Notes under the pieces: generated by a model
Database searches by the model: none
Told to the model about the DNA's origin: nothing
The model's input: only the letters and a program-made list of their open reading frames with translations
Part shown: positions 19,482 to 27,805 of the stretch, piece after piece
Layout of the letters: each line of letters starts with the position of its first letter
Position numbering within the stretch: position 1 is the stretch's first letter
Source of the DNA: Clostridia bacterium
Lineage (GTDB): Bacteria; Bacillota; Clostridia; Oscillospirales; CAG-272
NCBI GenBank assembly: GCA_017450965.1
Contig: JAFSSQ010000044.1
Span: 1-64,000 of the forward strand
DNA length: 64,000 bases
Direction: 5' to 3'
Translations under genes and position numbers: made by a program

Positions 19482-19709
19482 TCAGTATCCCCTGATCCGC
19501 GTGTTCCGCGGAGAGCGCCGCGCCGGGATCCGCCAGAGCCGCTGCGCCCGCCGCTGTTTTGCCGCGCGAAGACAAAAGTCCCGTATCTCATAGCGGAAGG
19601 TAAACCCGCAAACGGCGAGATCGAGCAAAAGCCCCAATCCTATTGCAAGCCACAGGGGCGCCCCCAGAAAGTCAAAGAGCCCCGCAAAGAATAAAAATCC
19701 GAGTATCAT
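19482..19709 (-). CDS. Small membrane protein of unknown function
   Basis: A 75-residue protein with an AGGAG site seven bases before the ATG at 19709. Residues 1-34 are very hydrophobic, with an apparent helical hairpin (ILGFLFFAGLFDF, then LWLAIGLGLLLDLAV). The rest is strongly basic, ending in a run rich in Arg. No family was recognised. It stands alone between two terminators, so nothing in its surroundings suggests a partner. A regulatory or envelope role is only a guess. Confidence 0.65.
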   Translation of the reverse strand: MILGFLFFAGLFDFLGAPLWLAIGLGLLLDLAVCGFTFRYEIRDFCLRAAKQRRAQRLWRIPARRSPRNTRIRGY

Positions 19710-19801
19710 ATTGTTTCTCCTTTCTTCGTCCGCGGCTCGCGCCGCTTGCCTTCTGTCCTTATCTTAAGGGAAGAAGCGTCCGATAAAACGGACTTGAAAA
19801 A

Positions 19802-19848
19802 AGAAAAACAAAAAGGATCCGCTTCCGAAAAAGGGGGGCGGATCCTTT
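19802..19848 (-). terminator. Terminator of the malQ operon
   Basis: An 11-bp stem (AAAGGATCCGC with its complement) just past the malQ stop, followed on the minus strand by a T-rich tract (TTTTTGTTTTT). Confidence 0.85.
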
Positions 19849-19849
19849 G

Positions 19850-21274
19850 TCAGCGATCGGCGAGACGGCCGGAGAGACGGTTGAGATAGCGCCACCAGCC
19901 GCGGTCAAGGCAGTCCGCGGCGCCGTTTCCGAGCCGGAAGCGCCAGCAGCCGCTCGGTACGCCGGGGACGTTCATCCGCGCGTCCGAGCCGTAAAAGAGC
20001 AGATCCTGGATCGGGAACACGACCGTGTCCGCGTGGGAAAAGAGGAGCTCGCGCATCAGCGCCATACAGCCCGCCCGCTCGTCCTCGCCCTGATAACCGG
20101 CGTAGGCGAAGGCGTGGCGGCGTTTGTCCGGCGGGAGGGAACGGACCCAGCCGAGGAGGGTGTCGTTGTCGTGCGTGCCGCTGTACGCCGCCGCGTTGGC
20201 GGGATAGCGGTAGGGAAGGTGAGCGTCTTCCGGGTCGCCGAAAAAATCGGCAAACTGCAGCACCCGCATCCCGGGGAGACCCGTTTCGTCGAGAAAGGCG
20301 CACAGAGACGGGGTGGAAACGCCGAGATCCTCCGCGAGGATCCCGCCGCCTCCCGCCGCTTCGCGGATCGCGCTCACAAACGGCATCCCGGGTCCTTTCA
20401 CCCAGCGGCCCTCTTTTGCCGTTTTCGCGTTTGCGGGGATCGCGTAGTACGCTTCGATCGCCCGGAAGTGATCGATGCGCAGCTCGTCGAAAAAGGAAAA
20501 GCAGAAGCGGATCCGCTCGCGCCACCAGGCAAAGCCGTCCGCCCGCATCCGCTCCCAGTCGTAGAGGGGATTGCCCCAGAGCTGCCCGTCGGCGGAAAAG
20601 AGATCGGGCGGAACGCCGGCCACGTCGGTCGGACGGCGCGTTTCGTCGAGGCAAAAAAGCTCCGGGTGGAGCGCGGCGTCGCAGCTCTCCCGGTCCACGT
20701 AGATCGGAATATCGCCGAGGATCTTCACGCCCTTTTCTTTCGCGTAGGCGCGGACCGTTTTCCATTGCTCCGCAAATTCATAGGCGCAGAAGAGGAGCCG
20801 GAACGCCGCGTTTTTGTCCGCGGGAAAGCGCTGTTTTGCCGCCCATTCGCAGTACTCGCGCTGTTTTTTCTCCCGCTCGGCAAACGCGAGGATCCTGTTT
20901 TTTTCACTTGCGTCCACCCGGTCCGCCGCGGCGAAAAGGAGAGGAAGGCGCTCCCGCGCCAGCCGCTCATATTCCGCCCGGTATGGGTCGTTTTGCCGCG
21001 CGCCGGCAAGCTCGGCGTCCGTCAAGAGTCCCTTGTCCCGCAGGATCTCCGGATCGATCAGATAGGGATTTACGCTGAAGGCGGCGGGGGACTTATAGGG
21101 GGAGCCGCAGGCGTCCGTCTCGCAGAAGGGGAGGACCTGCCAGAGGGAAAAACCGCACTCGGAGAGAAGATCAAGGAAGGAAAGCGCCTCCCGGCCGAAG
21201 GTCCCGCAGCCGTATTCCCCGGGCAGGGAGGAGACGTGCAGCAGTACGCCGCTGCGGCGCACGGGCTTACGCAT
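19850..21274 (-). CDS. malQ: 4-alpha-glucanotransferase (amylomaltase, GH77)
   Basis: A cytosolic enzyme that transfers alpha-1,4-glucan chains between maltooligosaccharides, releasing glucose. It has about 474 residues, usual for the bacterial short form. Visible landmarks: an N-terminal RRSGVLLHVSSLPG, the SPYKSPAAFSVNPYLID block, GDIPIYVD, the nucleophile region LRIDHFR, the acid/base region ILAEDLG, and SGTHDND. The ATG at 21274 overlaps the upstream stop codon by 8 nt; a TTG at 21280 is an alternative. Translational coupling to the upstream 144-residue protein is likely. It suggests internal glycogen or imported maltodextrin use. Confidence 0.95.
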   Translation of the reverse strand: MRKPVRRSGVLLHVSSLPGEYGCGTFGREALSFLDLLSECGFSLWQVLPFCETDACGSPYKSPAAFSVNPYLIDPEILRDKGLLTDAELAGARQNDPYRAEYERLARERLPLLFAAADRVDASEKNRILAFAEREKKQREYCEWAAKQRFPADKNAAFRLLFCAYEFAEQWKTVRAYAKEKGVKILGDIPIYVDRESCDAALHPELFCLDETRRPTDVAGVPPDLFSADGQLWGNPLYDWERMRADGFAWWRERIRFCFSFFDELRIDHFRAIEAYYAIPANAKTAKEGRWVKGPGMPFVSAIREAAGGGGILAEDLGVSTPSLCAFLDETGLPGMRVLQFADFFGDPEDAHLPYRYPANAAAYSGTHDNDTLLGWVRSLPPDKRRHAFAYAGYQGEDERAGCMALMRELLFSHADTVVFPIQDLLFYGSDARMNVPGVPSGCWRFRLGNGAADCLDRGWWRYLNRLSGRLADR

Positions 21275-21701
21275 CGGCAAGGAAGGAGAGCGTCTCCTTC
21301 ATATCGGGCGCCCCGGCGGGCACGGGGGTAAAGGTGATGGTGGGACGGGCAAAATACTCCTCCAGCGCGTCGGCAAAGGGGAAAAGCGGGGCGCTCTCCG
21401 CCAGATCCCGCGGACGGGGGAGGGGAGAGAGGGTACGCACGTCGAGGTGGTCCTCGTCGAGGATCGTGGCAAAATGCTCGTCGTAATACCGGCTGCGGAT
21501 GAAGCTGGAAAAATAGAAGACTGCCTTTCTCGCCGCGCTCATCTCGGCGGAGAGGGCGGCGTCCTCCCCCGCGGCCATCTCGGAGGCGGGGATAAGCCCC
21601 TTTGTGCGGTAGACCCGCTCGCCGCGGTGGTTATAGACGCAAAAGGCGTAAGCGGCGCCGTCTTTTGTCGGTTTTACGGCGGCGCAAAGGCTGTAATTCA
21701 T
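21267..21701 (-). CDS. Hypothetical 144-residue protein co-transcribed with malQ
   Basis: A predicted soluble protein with a good AAGGAGATGATCGT site before the ATG at 21701. It has no signal peptide or membrane segment. The N-terminus (a beta-strand-like stretch, then AYAFCVYNHRGERVYRTKG) and a later helical part vaguely resemble an RNase H-like fold, but I cannot confirm catalytic acidic residues, so no function is claimed. It is the first gene of the malQ transcript and overlaps malQ by 8 nt, so the two are expressed together. Confidence 0.7.
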   Translation of the reverse strand: MNYSLCAAVKPTKDGAAYAFCVYNHRGERVYRTKGLIPASEMAAGEDAALSAEMSAARKAVFYFSSFIRSRYYDEHFATILDEDHLDVRTLSPLPRPRDLAESAPLFPFADALEEYFARPTITFTPVPAGAPDMKETLSFLADA

Positions 21702-21731
21702 ACGATCATCTCCTTATCGTGAAGCCCTTTT

Positions 21732-21760
21732 ATTGTAACACGCTTTTTTCTCCAATGCAA
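21732..21760 (-). promoter_or_regulatory. Sigma-A promoter of the malQ operon
   Basis: On the minus strand TTGCAT (21760-21755) and TACAAT (21737-21732), 17 nt apart, lie about 30 nt upstream of the first start codon. Confidence 0.8.
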
Positions 21761-21835
21761 CAGGCAAAGGGGAAAAGAGCGCCGGAAACCGTTTTACAAA
21801 AAACGGAAAAGACGATATAGAAATGCCTTTCCGTC

Positions 21836-21864
21836 TTGACGGGAAGGGAAAAAACGTCTATAAT
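21836..21864 (+). promoter_or_regulatory. Near-consensus sigma-A promoter of the cytosolic GH43 gene
   Basis: TTGACG (21836-21841), 17 nt, TATAAT (21859-21864). The predicted leader is about 50 nt. Confidence 0.88.
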
Positions 21865-21892
21865 GAAATCGCAGAGTTTTCTGACTTTTTTC

Positions 21893-21920
21893 GGGAGGTG
21901 CGGGTTTTCCCGCAACGGAT
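21893..21920 (+). promoter_or_regulatory. Shine-Dalgarno site separated from the start by a hairpin
   Basis: GGGAGG at 21893-21898 is 22 nt from the ATG at 21921, too far for normal initiation. Between them TGCGGG-TTTT-CCCGCA forms a 6-bp hairpin (21899-21914). If folded, it leaves six bases between the site and the start, an ideal distance. This supports 21921 as the real start. Confidence 0.55.
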
Positions 21921-23375
21921 ATGCAGGAGATCAAATGGCTTTCCCAGGGCGGCTCCGTCAGCGTGCGCGACGGGGTGTATACGCCGGACACGCAGGAGGA
22001 TACCTATCTTTTTTCGGAGGAAAAGGCGCCCCGCGATTTCTCCTTTTCCTGCGAGGTGAAGATCAACAAACCGGGCGACTGCGGCGTGCTTTTCCGCGCG
22101 CAGGGCAAAAACGGCATCGAGTGGATCGCCGGGTATTATTTTTCCTTCAACGCGGACACGCATACCGTCACGCTCCAGAACGTCAACGGGGGCGACCACT
22201 ACAAAAACGAGCTCGGCAGGATCACCTGCCCCTTCGAGTACGGCAAATGGTACACGGTCAAGGTCTGTATGCAGGACTGTAACGCCCGGCTCTGGTTCAA
22301 CAACTTCGAGTACGAGGTCCCGCCCTACTACACCAAGTTCGATCTTCAGCTCAAGCACTTTCCGCGCGGGGTGATCGGGCTCCACTTCGGCGAGGGCACG
22401 GCACAGTTCCGCCGCGTCGAACTCGGGGAGAACACCGAAATCTTCGATCTCGATCCGGACAAGTCCTATCAGAACCCGATCATCTACGGCGCCGATCCCG
22501 ACATCATGTATCACGACGGCACCTATTACCTCTACTATACCGATACGCAGGATATGTCGCTTTTCCAGTGCTATACCTCCACGGACCTCGTTCACTGGTC
22601 GGAGCCGCATATCGTCTTCCACGGCTGCGACGGGTGGGGCAACAACGAGTATATGAGCCCGAACGTGATCTATTATAAGGGGCTCTTCTATATGTTTTAC
22701 GCCTCCCATACCGCGTGGGACGAAAATCACAAGCGCCGCGTCCAGGTCGCGTACGCCTCCTCGGAGTCTCCCCTCGGTCCGTTCAAGTCGAAGACCTGCA
22801 GGCCGCTGCACACCGATATTCAGGAGATCGGCGGCCATCCCTTCGTCGACGAGGACGGGCGGGTCTACCTCTCCGTCGTCCGCTTCAACCACGGCAACGA
22901 GATCTGGGCGTACGAGATCAAAATGGAGGACGGCGTCGTCACCCCGGTCGAGGAAACGCTCACGCAGCTGATGGTCCCGGACTGCGACTGGGAGCGCGAT
23001 TACGCGAACATCGTGGAGGGCGCTGTCATCTTTAAGCATAACGATCTTTATTATACGGTCTACGCCGGCAGCCACTATAAGGGCAGCTACGCGGAGGGCC
23101 TCGCGTGGGCGAAGAACCCCCTCGGCCCGTATGTCAAGTACGAGTATAACCCCATCCTGCGCAAAACGGCGTTCACCCGCGGAACGGGGGACAGCGTCTA
23201 CGTCCGCAACGCAAAAGGCGAATACATTATGTTCTACCATCAGCACTTCAGCGTCACGGAGATCTCGCCCCGCCAGATCTGCATGGACCGCATGAAATTC
23301 GTCAAAATGCCCGAGGGTCCGGACGTTCTGATCGTCAACGGTCCGACGGCGACCCCGCAGCCCGGTCTTGCGTAA
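21921..23375 (+). CDS. Cytosolic GH43-like glycosidase with LamG-like N-domain
   Basis: A 484-residue protein with no signal peptide, so it likely acts on imported oligosaccharides. Residues 1-170 form a concanavalin-like (LamG/DUF1080-type) domain; residues about 175-484 form a five-bladed GH43-like propeller. The catalytic-base motif is ADPDIMYHDG, the second block is MSPNVIYYKG, and the acid region is NIVEGAVIFKHND. The block EIGGHPFVDEDG has Gly where most GH43 enzymes have the pKa-modulating Asp. It ends with GPTATPQPG, matching the GH43 modules of the giant exoprotein and of the next gene. Arabinofuranosidase or xylosidase activity would be the family default but is not certain here. 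Confidence 0.85.
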   Translation: MQEIKWLSQGGSVSVRDGVYTPDTQEDTYLFSEEKAPRDFSFSCEVKINKPGDCGVLFRAQGKNGIEWIAGYYFSFNADTHTVTLQNVNGGDHYKNELGRITCPFEYGKWYTVKVCMQDCNARLWFNNFEYEVPPYYTKFDLQLKHFPRGVIGLHFGEGTAQFRRVELGENTEIFDLDPDKSYQNPIIYGADPDIMYHDGTYYLYYTDTQDMSLFQCYTSTDLVHWSEPHIVFHGCDGWGNNEYMSPNVIYYKGLFYMFYASHTAWDENHKRRVQVAYASSESPLGPFKSKTCRPLHTDIQEIGGHPFVDEDGRVYLSVVRFNHGNEIWAYEIKMEDGVVTPVEETLTQLMVPDCDWERDYANIVEGAVIFKHNDLYYTVYAGSHYKGSYAEGLAWAKNPLGPYVKYEYNPILRKTAFTRGTGDSVYVRNAKGEYIMFYHQHFSVTEISPRQICMDRMKFVKMPEGPDVLIVNGPTATPQPGLA

Positions 23376-23381
23376 CGAAGA

Positions 23382-23417
23382 GGCGGTATGACGGTTTTTC
23401 CGCCATACCGCCGTTTT
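23382..23417 (+). terminator. Weak terminator or attenuator between GH43 genes
   Basis: GGCGGTATG and CATACCGCC form a 9-bp stem extended by CGG/CCG around a T-rich loop, followed by GTTTT. The short T tract and the ribosome site of the next gene directly after it suggest partial readthrough. Confidence 0.6.
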
Positions 23418-23427
23418 GGAGGAAACC

Positions 23428-26295
23428 ATGAAAAAGATCCTGACCTTTCTCGCGCTTTTTCTGACCTTTCTGTTCCTTTGCCCGGCGGCGGCTTTTGCCG
23501 CTGAAAAGAAGGAGAACGTGATCTTCCTGTCCGACGGCGGCGGGGACGCGCTTGACGGGAGCGCCCCCGGCCGGGCGATGAAGAGTTTCAAGGACGCGGT
23601 CCGCCGGCTTTATTCCGGCGGTACGCTCGTGATCTGCGGCCCCGTGAGCGTTGCGGAATCGATCTCCCTGCCGGAAAACGTCGGGTGGATCACGGTCACC
23701 TCGGTCTACGACGGGGTGGATTACCGCGAAAAGGAGGGGGCGGCGCTGATCCTCTCCAAGAACCTGCAGCTCGAGGGTCCGACCGTCTTCCGCGATCTGG
23801 AGATCCGGACGAAGGAGAAAAATCTGGTCCTCGTCTGCAACGGGAGCCGCGCGGTCTTTGATACCGGCATCACCTGCAAGGCGGTCGGGGCGAACGCCAC
23901 GCTGCCCTCCATCACGGGCAGCGGCTGCACCAACTACGCCTTCGGCGGGGCCGCGCTGACGGTGAACAGCGGCTCCTGGCTTCGTCTGCGCGGCGGCAAC
24001 CGCTCCACGGGCGAGGTGCACGGAGATACCTATATCGAGATCAACGGCGGCACGTTTTCCTCCCTCGTCGAGGGAGGGGGAGAGACCGCCCAGACCGGCA
24101 GTATCTATATGCTGATCACCGGCGGGACCTTCAGCGGCGCCGTTTACGGCGCCGCCGGCAAGGCCGTGAGCGGCAACGTAACGATCGCCGTGACCGGCGG
24201 CACCTTCAAGAGTATTACCGTTTCCTCCGGCGGTCAGATCGGCGGATCCGCCTCGCTTTCGGTGTTTTCTCCGGTCAGCGCCGCCTTCAAAGGAACGCAG
24301 AACCTGGCGGCGGGCGGATCTGTCGCAACCTTTTCCGAAAAGCCGAAAAGCGGCGTCAGCGGCTTTACGGATGTGAAGACCTATGCGTCGGCGGAGGAAG
24401 CCGCCGCGGAGCTGGAGACGGTCCGCGGGCTTTTTGACGCGCGCTTCAGCGAATGGGACGCCGCCGAAAGGGCGCTTCACGCCTCCGTGGAGGAGCGCCT
24501 GTCCCTGAAAAAAACCGCTGCGCTCTCTCTCGAGCGCACCGGAACGGCCGGGGATCCGCCCGTCGACGGATCCGCTCCGGTGTACGCCGTATGGGTCCTT
24601 CCGCTCTTTGCGATCGCCGGGATCCTCGCCGCGCTCGCCCTCTTCCTGTTTCTCAAAAAGGTGCCGGTCCCCGGCGCCGTCGCCGCCGCGCTTGCCCTCG
24701 CCGCGCTTGCGATCGCCCTCGTTTTCAACGCGAAAACGGGCGGCGGGGACGGGAAGAACCGCGCGCAGCTGACGGAGAAGAGCGGGGAAGAGACGGCCGC
24801 GGCGGAACAGCAGGAGCAAGGACAGGGAGGCGTCCTCTGGGCCCTCTACGGCGCCGCCGAGGCGGACCCGCAGAGAGGGATCCTCTCCGCTTCCTCACCC
24901 GCCGCCGTTTTCCTTGACGAAAACGAGGCGGAAAACGTCCGCGCCGAGAGCGTTCTCACCCTTTCCGAAGGGGCGAAAGCGGGACTTTATTTCAACGCCG
25001 CGCTCAAAAGCGGGGAAAACGCCTTCACGCTTGACGGCTACTATCTCGAGATCGACGGGGGCGCCGACCGCGTGACGCTGTACGCGCAGAAGGGAACGGC
25101 TCTCGCGCCCGTCGGGACGCGGTACTGCCGGCTGGAGGCGGGCGCCGCGATCCCGGTGATCCTGGAGGTTTACAACCGCTATCTCACGGTTTACGTCAAC
25201 GAAAATCCGCTTGATACCGATCCGTACCCCAAGTTCGAGCTCAACGCCGGCGAGTTCAAAAAAGGAACCTTCGGCTATTCGTTCTCCGAGGGGGCGACCT
25301 TTACTTATCCCGTCCTCTCCGCCTTCGACGGCGCGCGCTATCAGGGCGAGACCTACAAAAACCCCGTTGTGACGGACCTCAACGACCCCGACGTCTTCTA
25401 CTGGGAGGGGACCTATTACCTCTACGGCGGCGGCAGCAAGTATGTGCGCTGCTACACCTCGACCGACGCAAAGACCTGGACCGAGGCCGATGCGATCATG
25501 GATCCGAAGGACGTCTGGGGAGAGAGCGGGTTCAACGCTCCCAACATCCTCTATCGCGACGGGTATTTCTACCTGTTCTATATGGCGTACGATTCCTCGA
25601 TCGGAGGATCCGTCACCTCTTACGCGTCGGCGAAAAGCCCGCTCGGGCCGTTCACCTCGCAGAAAAAGCAGCCGCTTTGCCCGGAGGTCTCAACGATCGG
25701 CGGTCAGCCCTTCGTTGACGACGACGGCCGCATCTGGCTGACCGTCGTGCGCTTCGGCCCGGGCAACGTCCTCTACCTGGTCGAGATCGAGTGTAAGGAC
25801 GGGAAAGTCACGGTAAAGGAGGGCAGTCTGACCAAGCTGATCCAGCCGGACGAGCGCTGGGAGAACCTCATCGCGCCCGTGACCGAGTGCGGTTATATCT
25901 ATAAGCACGGCGGCTATTACTATCTCATCTACGCCGGCGGCAACTACAATTCCGCTTACGGGACGGGGTACGCCGTCGCGGAGAAGGTCACGGGGCCCTA
26001 CGTCCGCTACGAGGGCAACCCGGTCCTCTATTCCACCGCGCAGGCGTACGGCAACGGCGCCGTCTCGATCTTCCCCTCGCCGGACGGCAGCGAGCTGTTC
26101 TCGACCTATCTGCGCCACAGCGCCGTAACCTCCGTCCGTCCTCTCAATACCTGCATCGACCGGATCAAATTCGTCCCGAATCCCGCGGGCGGCGCGGATC
26201 TGCTCTGCGTGTACGGTCCGACCGTGACGCCCCAGCCTCTGCCCTCCGCCGCGGGGACGGGAACGCCGTCGGAAACGCAGCGTTTCTTCGACTGA
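23428..26295 (+). CDS. Surface beta-helix / membrane hairpin / GH43-like fusion protein
   Basis: A 955-residue protein; the start at 23428 follows TTTTGGAGGAAACC. Residues 1-25 are a signal peptide. Residues about 28-300 are a beta-helix module whose opening matches those in the two giant proteins (GGGDALDG, then GGTLVICG). At about 385-437 two membrane segments form a tight hairpin with a KKVPVP turn, so both halves should face outside. Residues about 470-635 are LamG-like and 640-955 are a GH43-like propeller with NDPDVFYWEG, APNILYRDG and TECGYIYKHGG. The block TIGGQPFVDDDG lacks the canonical Asp. It ends in GPTVTPQPLPS. The hairpin would hold the enzyme at the cell surface. It is downstream of the cytosolic GH43 gene and probably shares its promoter. 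Confidence 0.85.
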   Translation: MKKILTFLALFLTFLFLCPAAAFAAEKKENVIFLSDGGGDALDGSAPGRAMKSFKDAVRRLYSGGTLVICGPVSVAESISLPENVGWITVTSVYDGVDYREKEGAALILSKNLQLEGPTVFRDLEIRTKEKNLVLVCNGSRAVFDTGITCKAVGANATLPSITGSGCTNYAFGGAALTVNSGSWLRLRGGNRSTGEVHGDTYIEINGGTFSSLVEGGGETAQTGSIYMLITGGTFSGAVYGAAGKAVSGNVTIAVTGGTFKSITVSSGGQIGGSASLSVFSPVSAAFKGTQNLAAGGSVATFSEKPKSGVSGFTDVKTYASAEEAAAELETVRGLFDARFSEWDAAERALHASVEERLSLKKTAALSLERTGTAGDPPVDGSAPVYAVWVLPLFAIAGILAALALFLFLKKVPVPGAVAAALALAALAIALVFNAKTGGGDGKNRAQLTEKSGEETAAAEQQEQGQGGVLWALYGAAEADPQRGILSASSPAAVFLDENEAENVRAESVLTLSEGAKAGLYFNAALKSGENAFTLDGYYLEIDGGADRVTLYAQKGTALAPVGTRYCRLEAGAAIPVILEVYNRYLTVYVNENPLDTDPYPKFELNAGEFKKGTFGYSFSEGATFTYPVLSAFDGARYQGETYKNPVVTDLNDPDVFYWEGTYYLYGGGSKYVRCYTSTDAKTWTEADAIMDPKDVWGESGFNAPNILYRDGYFYLFYMAYDSSIGGSVTSYASAKSPLGPFTSQKKQPLCPEVSTIGGQPFVDDDGRIWLTVVRFGPGNVLYLVEIECKDGKVTVKEGSLTKLIQPDERWENLIAPVTECGYIYKHGGYYYLIYAGGNYNSAYGTGYAVAEKVTGPYVRYEGNPVLYSTAQAYGNGAVSIFPSPDGSELFSTYLRHSAVTSVRPLNTCIDRIKFVPNPAGGADLLCVYGPTVTPQPLPSAAGTGTPSETQRFFD

Positions 26296-26360
26296 AAAAG
26301 CCGGGCGCGGAAAAACGGAGCTTTTCCGGAAAATAAAAACGGAAAAAGTACAAAAAACTG

Positions 26361-26389
26361 TTGACAATCCCGATACGTTGTGTTACCAT
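26361..26389 (+). promoter_or_regulatory. Sigma-A promoter of the sortase module
   Basis: TTGACA (26361-26366), 17 nt, TACCAT (26384-26389). AAAGGAG precedes the first start codon at 26429. Confidence 0.85.
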
Positions 26390-26428
26390 TATAGACAAGA
26401 AACTGTTTATTGGTAAAAGGAGCATAAT

Positions 26429-27001
26429 ATGAAAAAGATTATTTGCTTTGTTTTCGCGATCGCTATGGTGATGACCCTCGCGGTTTCCGCTTTTGCGGCT
26501 GATGCCGACACGACGGCGAACGCTCAGGAGATCAAAACCTTCCTCGCCGGCCTTACCACGAAGTTCCCCGGCCTCGGTTTCAAGGCAGAGGATCTGAACG
26601 CGGCCAACAACTACATTGACAGTTATATCAACACCAACACCATCACCGCGGCGCAGGTCACGGCGATCAAGACCGCTCTCAACGAAGGCGTTGCGATCTA
26701 CAACGCGAACAACAAGGAAGAGACCAACCTGAGCAATCTTCCCGCAAACGTGAAGACCGACATCCTGGCCAAGGCGAACGAGGCCGTTTCCGTTCTCGGG
26801 CTGAGCGTCAGCACCAAAAACGGGACCGTCAAATTCGTGCGCGTCTCTGACGGCGTAGAGGTCTACACCACTTCCGCCACGATCGTGAAGTCCACCGGCG
26901 CCGAGTCCGGCGTTCTTCCGATGGTCATCACCTGCTCTGCCGCCGCCGTTCTCCTTGTGGGCGCTTACCTGATCACCCGCAAGCTCGGCGCAAAGGCTTG
27001 A
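26429..27001 (+). CDS. Small surface protein, candidate sortase substrate
   Basis: A 190-residue protein with a signal peptide (about residues 1-23, ending SAFAAD) and a C-terminal hydrophobic helix followed by RKLGAKA, the layout of a sorting signal. The residues before the helix read KSTGAESGVLP, with a TG pair but no LPxTG. The mature part is Asn/Ala-rich and helical, then has a short beta segment. The next gene is a sortase whose start overlaps this gene's stop, so this protein is the obvious candidate substrate. It could also stay as a simple C-terminally anchored membrane protein, because the motif is non-canonical. Confidence 0.8.
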   Translation: MKKIICFVFAIAMVMTLAVSAFAADADTTANAQEIKTFLAGLTTKFPGLGFKAEDLNAANNYIDSYINTNTITAAQVTAIKTALNEGVAIYNANNKEETNLSNLPANVKTDILAKANEAVSVLGLSVSTKNGTVKFVRVSDGVEVYTTSATIVKSTGAESGVLPMVITCSAAAVLLVGAYLITRKLGAKA

Positions 27002-27804
27002 GACCGGAACGGGACAATAGAAAAAGCGGTCGGGCGTTATTATTCTATATAATAACGCCCGTCCTTTTTGCTATTGTCGTTTCCGCGGTCCTGTATTTTT
27101 CACTCTCGCCCTTTCTGGCAACGGTTTCCTCCGCGCTGGACATCCTCGCCCGGGACGTTTCCGGCCGGGGTGAGGGGGTGCAGATCAACGACCTGACCGC
27201 CGATCCGGTCAAACCGACGGAGGTGACGGCGGCGCCGGGTACGGGAGAGGACGATCCCCCCGCTCCCGCCGAGACCGGCGGGGAAGCGCCGGTAACGGCG
27301 GAGCCGGATCCCTCCGGCGCCGTTCTCCCCAACACGCCCAACGCCCCGACCTCCTATATCCGGTTCGGGTCTTTCACTTTTCCGGCGATCAACGATAAGT
27401 TCGGATGGATCCGGGTCGAGAATACCGCGATCAACTGCGCGCTTTATATGGGGGACAGCCGTCCGCTGCTCAATCTCGGCGCCTGCGTTTCCCCCTATTC
27501 CCGCATTCCGGGCGATCCGGGCACCACGCTGATCGGCGGGCACGCCACGGCGTATTTCCACACGCTCGGCAGCGCTTATATCGGCGACCGCGTTTATATC
27601 ACGACCAACTACGGCAGCTACGTTTACGAGATCACCGGCTCGGTGATCAGTGATTACTGGGATACGAGCGTGTTTGATCTCGGCGCGGAAGAGGAAAGTC
27701 TCGTTCTTTATACCTGCTATCCGTTCAGCACGCTGATCGCGGTCAACAAGCGCTATTACGTCTATTGCCGCTATCTTTCCGGGCCGATCATCCGGAGGGA
27801 CTGA
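26998..27804 (+). CDS. Class D-like sortase
   Basis: A 268-residue membrane-anchored transpeptidase. The TTG start at 26998 overlaps the upstream TGA (TTGA), implying translational coupling. Residues about 12-35 are a signal anchor. A Pro/Thr/Glu-rich linker of about 75 residues leads to the sortase barrel. Catalytic residues visible: His182 in GGHATAYFH, Cys240 in LYTCYPFS, and Arg252 in NKRYYV. The family cuts a sorting signal between Thr and Gly and joins the protein to a peptidoglycan or pilin amine. The long linker may reach through the wall. The neighbours are a candidate substrate and a membrane protein. Confidence 0.9.
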   Translation: MRPERDNRKSGRALLFYIITPVLFAIVVSAVLYFSLSPFLATVSSALDILARDVSGRGEGVQINDLTADPVKPTEVTAAPGTGEDDPPAPAETGGEAPVTAEPDPSGAVLPNTPNAPTSYIRFGSFTFPAINDKFGWIRVENTAINCALYMGDSRPLLNLGACVSPYSRIPGDPGTTLIGGHATAYFHTLGSAYIGDRVYITTNYGSYVYEITGSVISDYWDTSVFDLGAEEESLVLYTCYPFSTLIAVNKRYYVYCRYLSGPIIRRD

Positions 27805-27805
27805 T

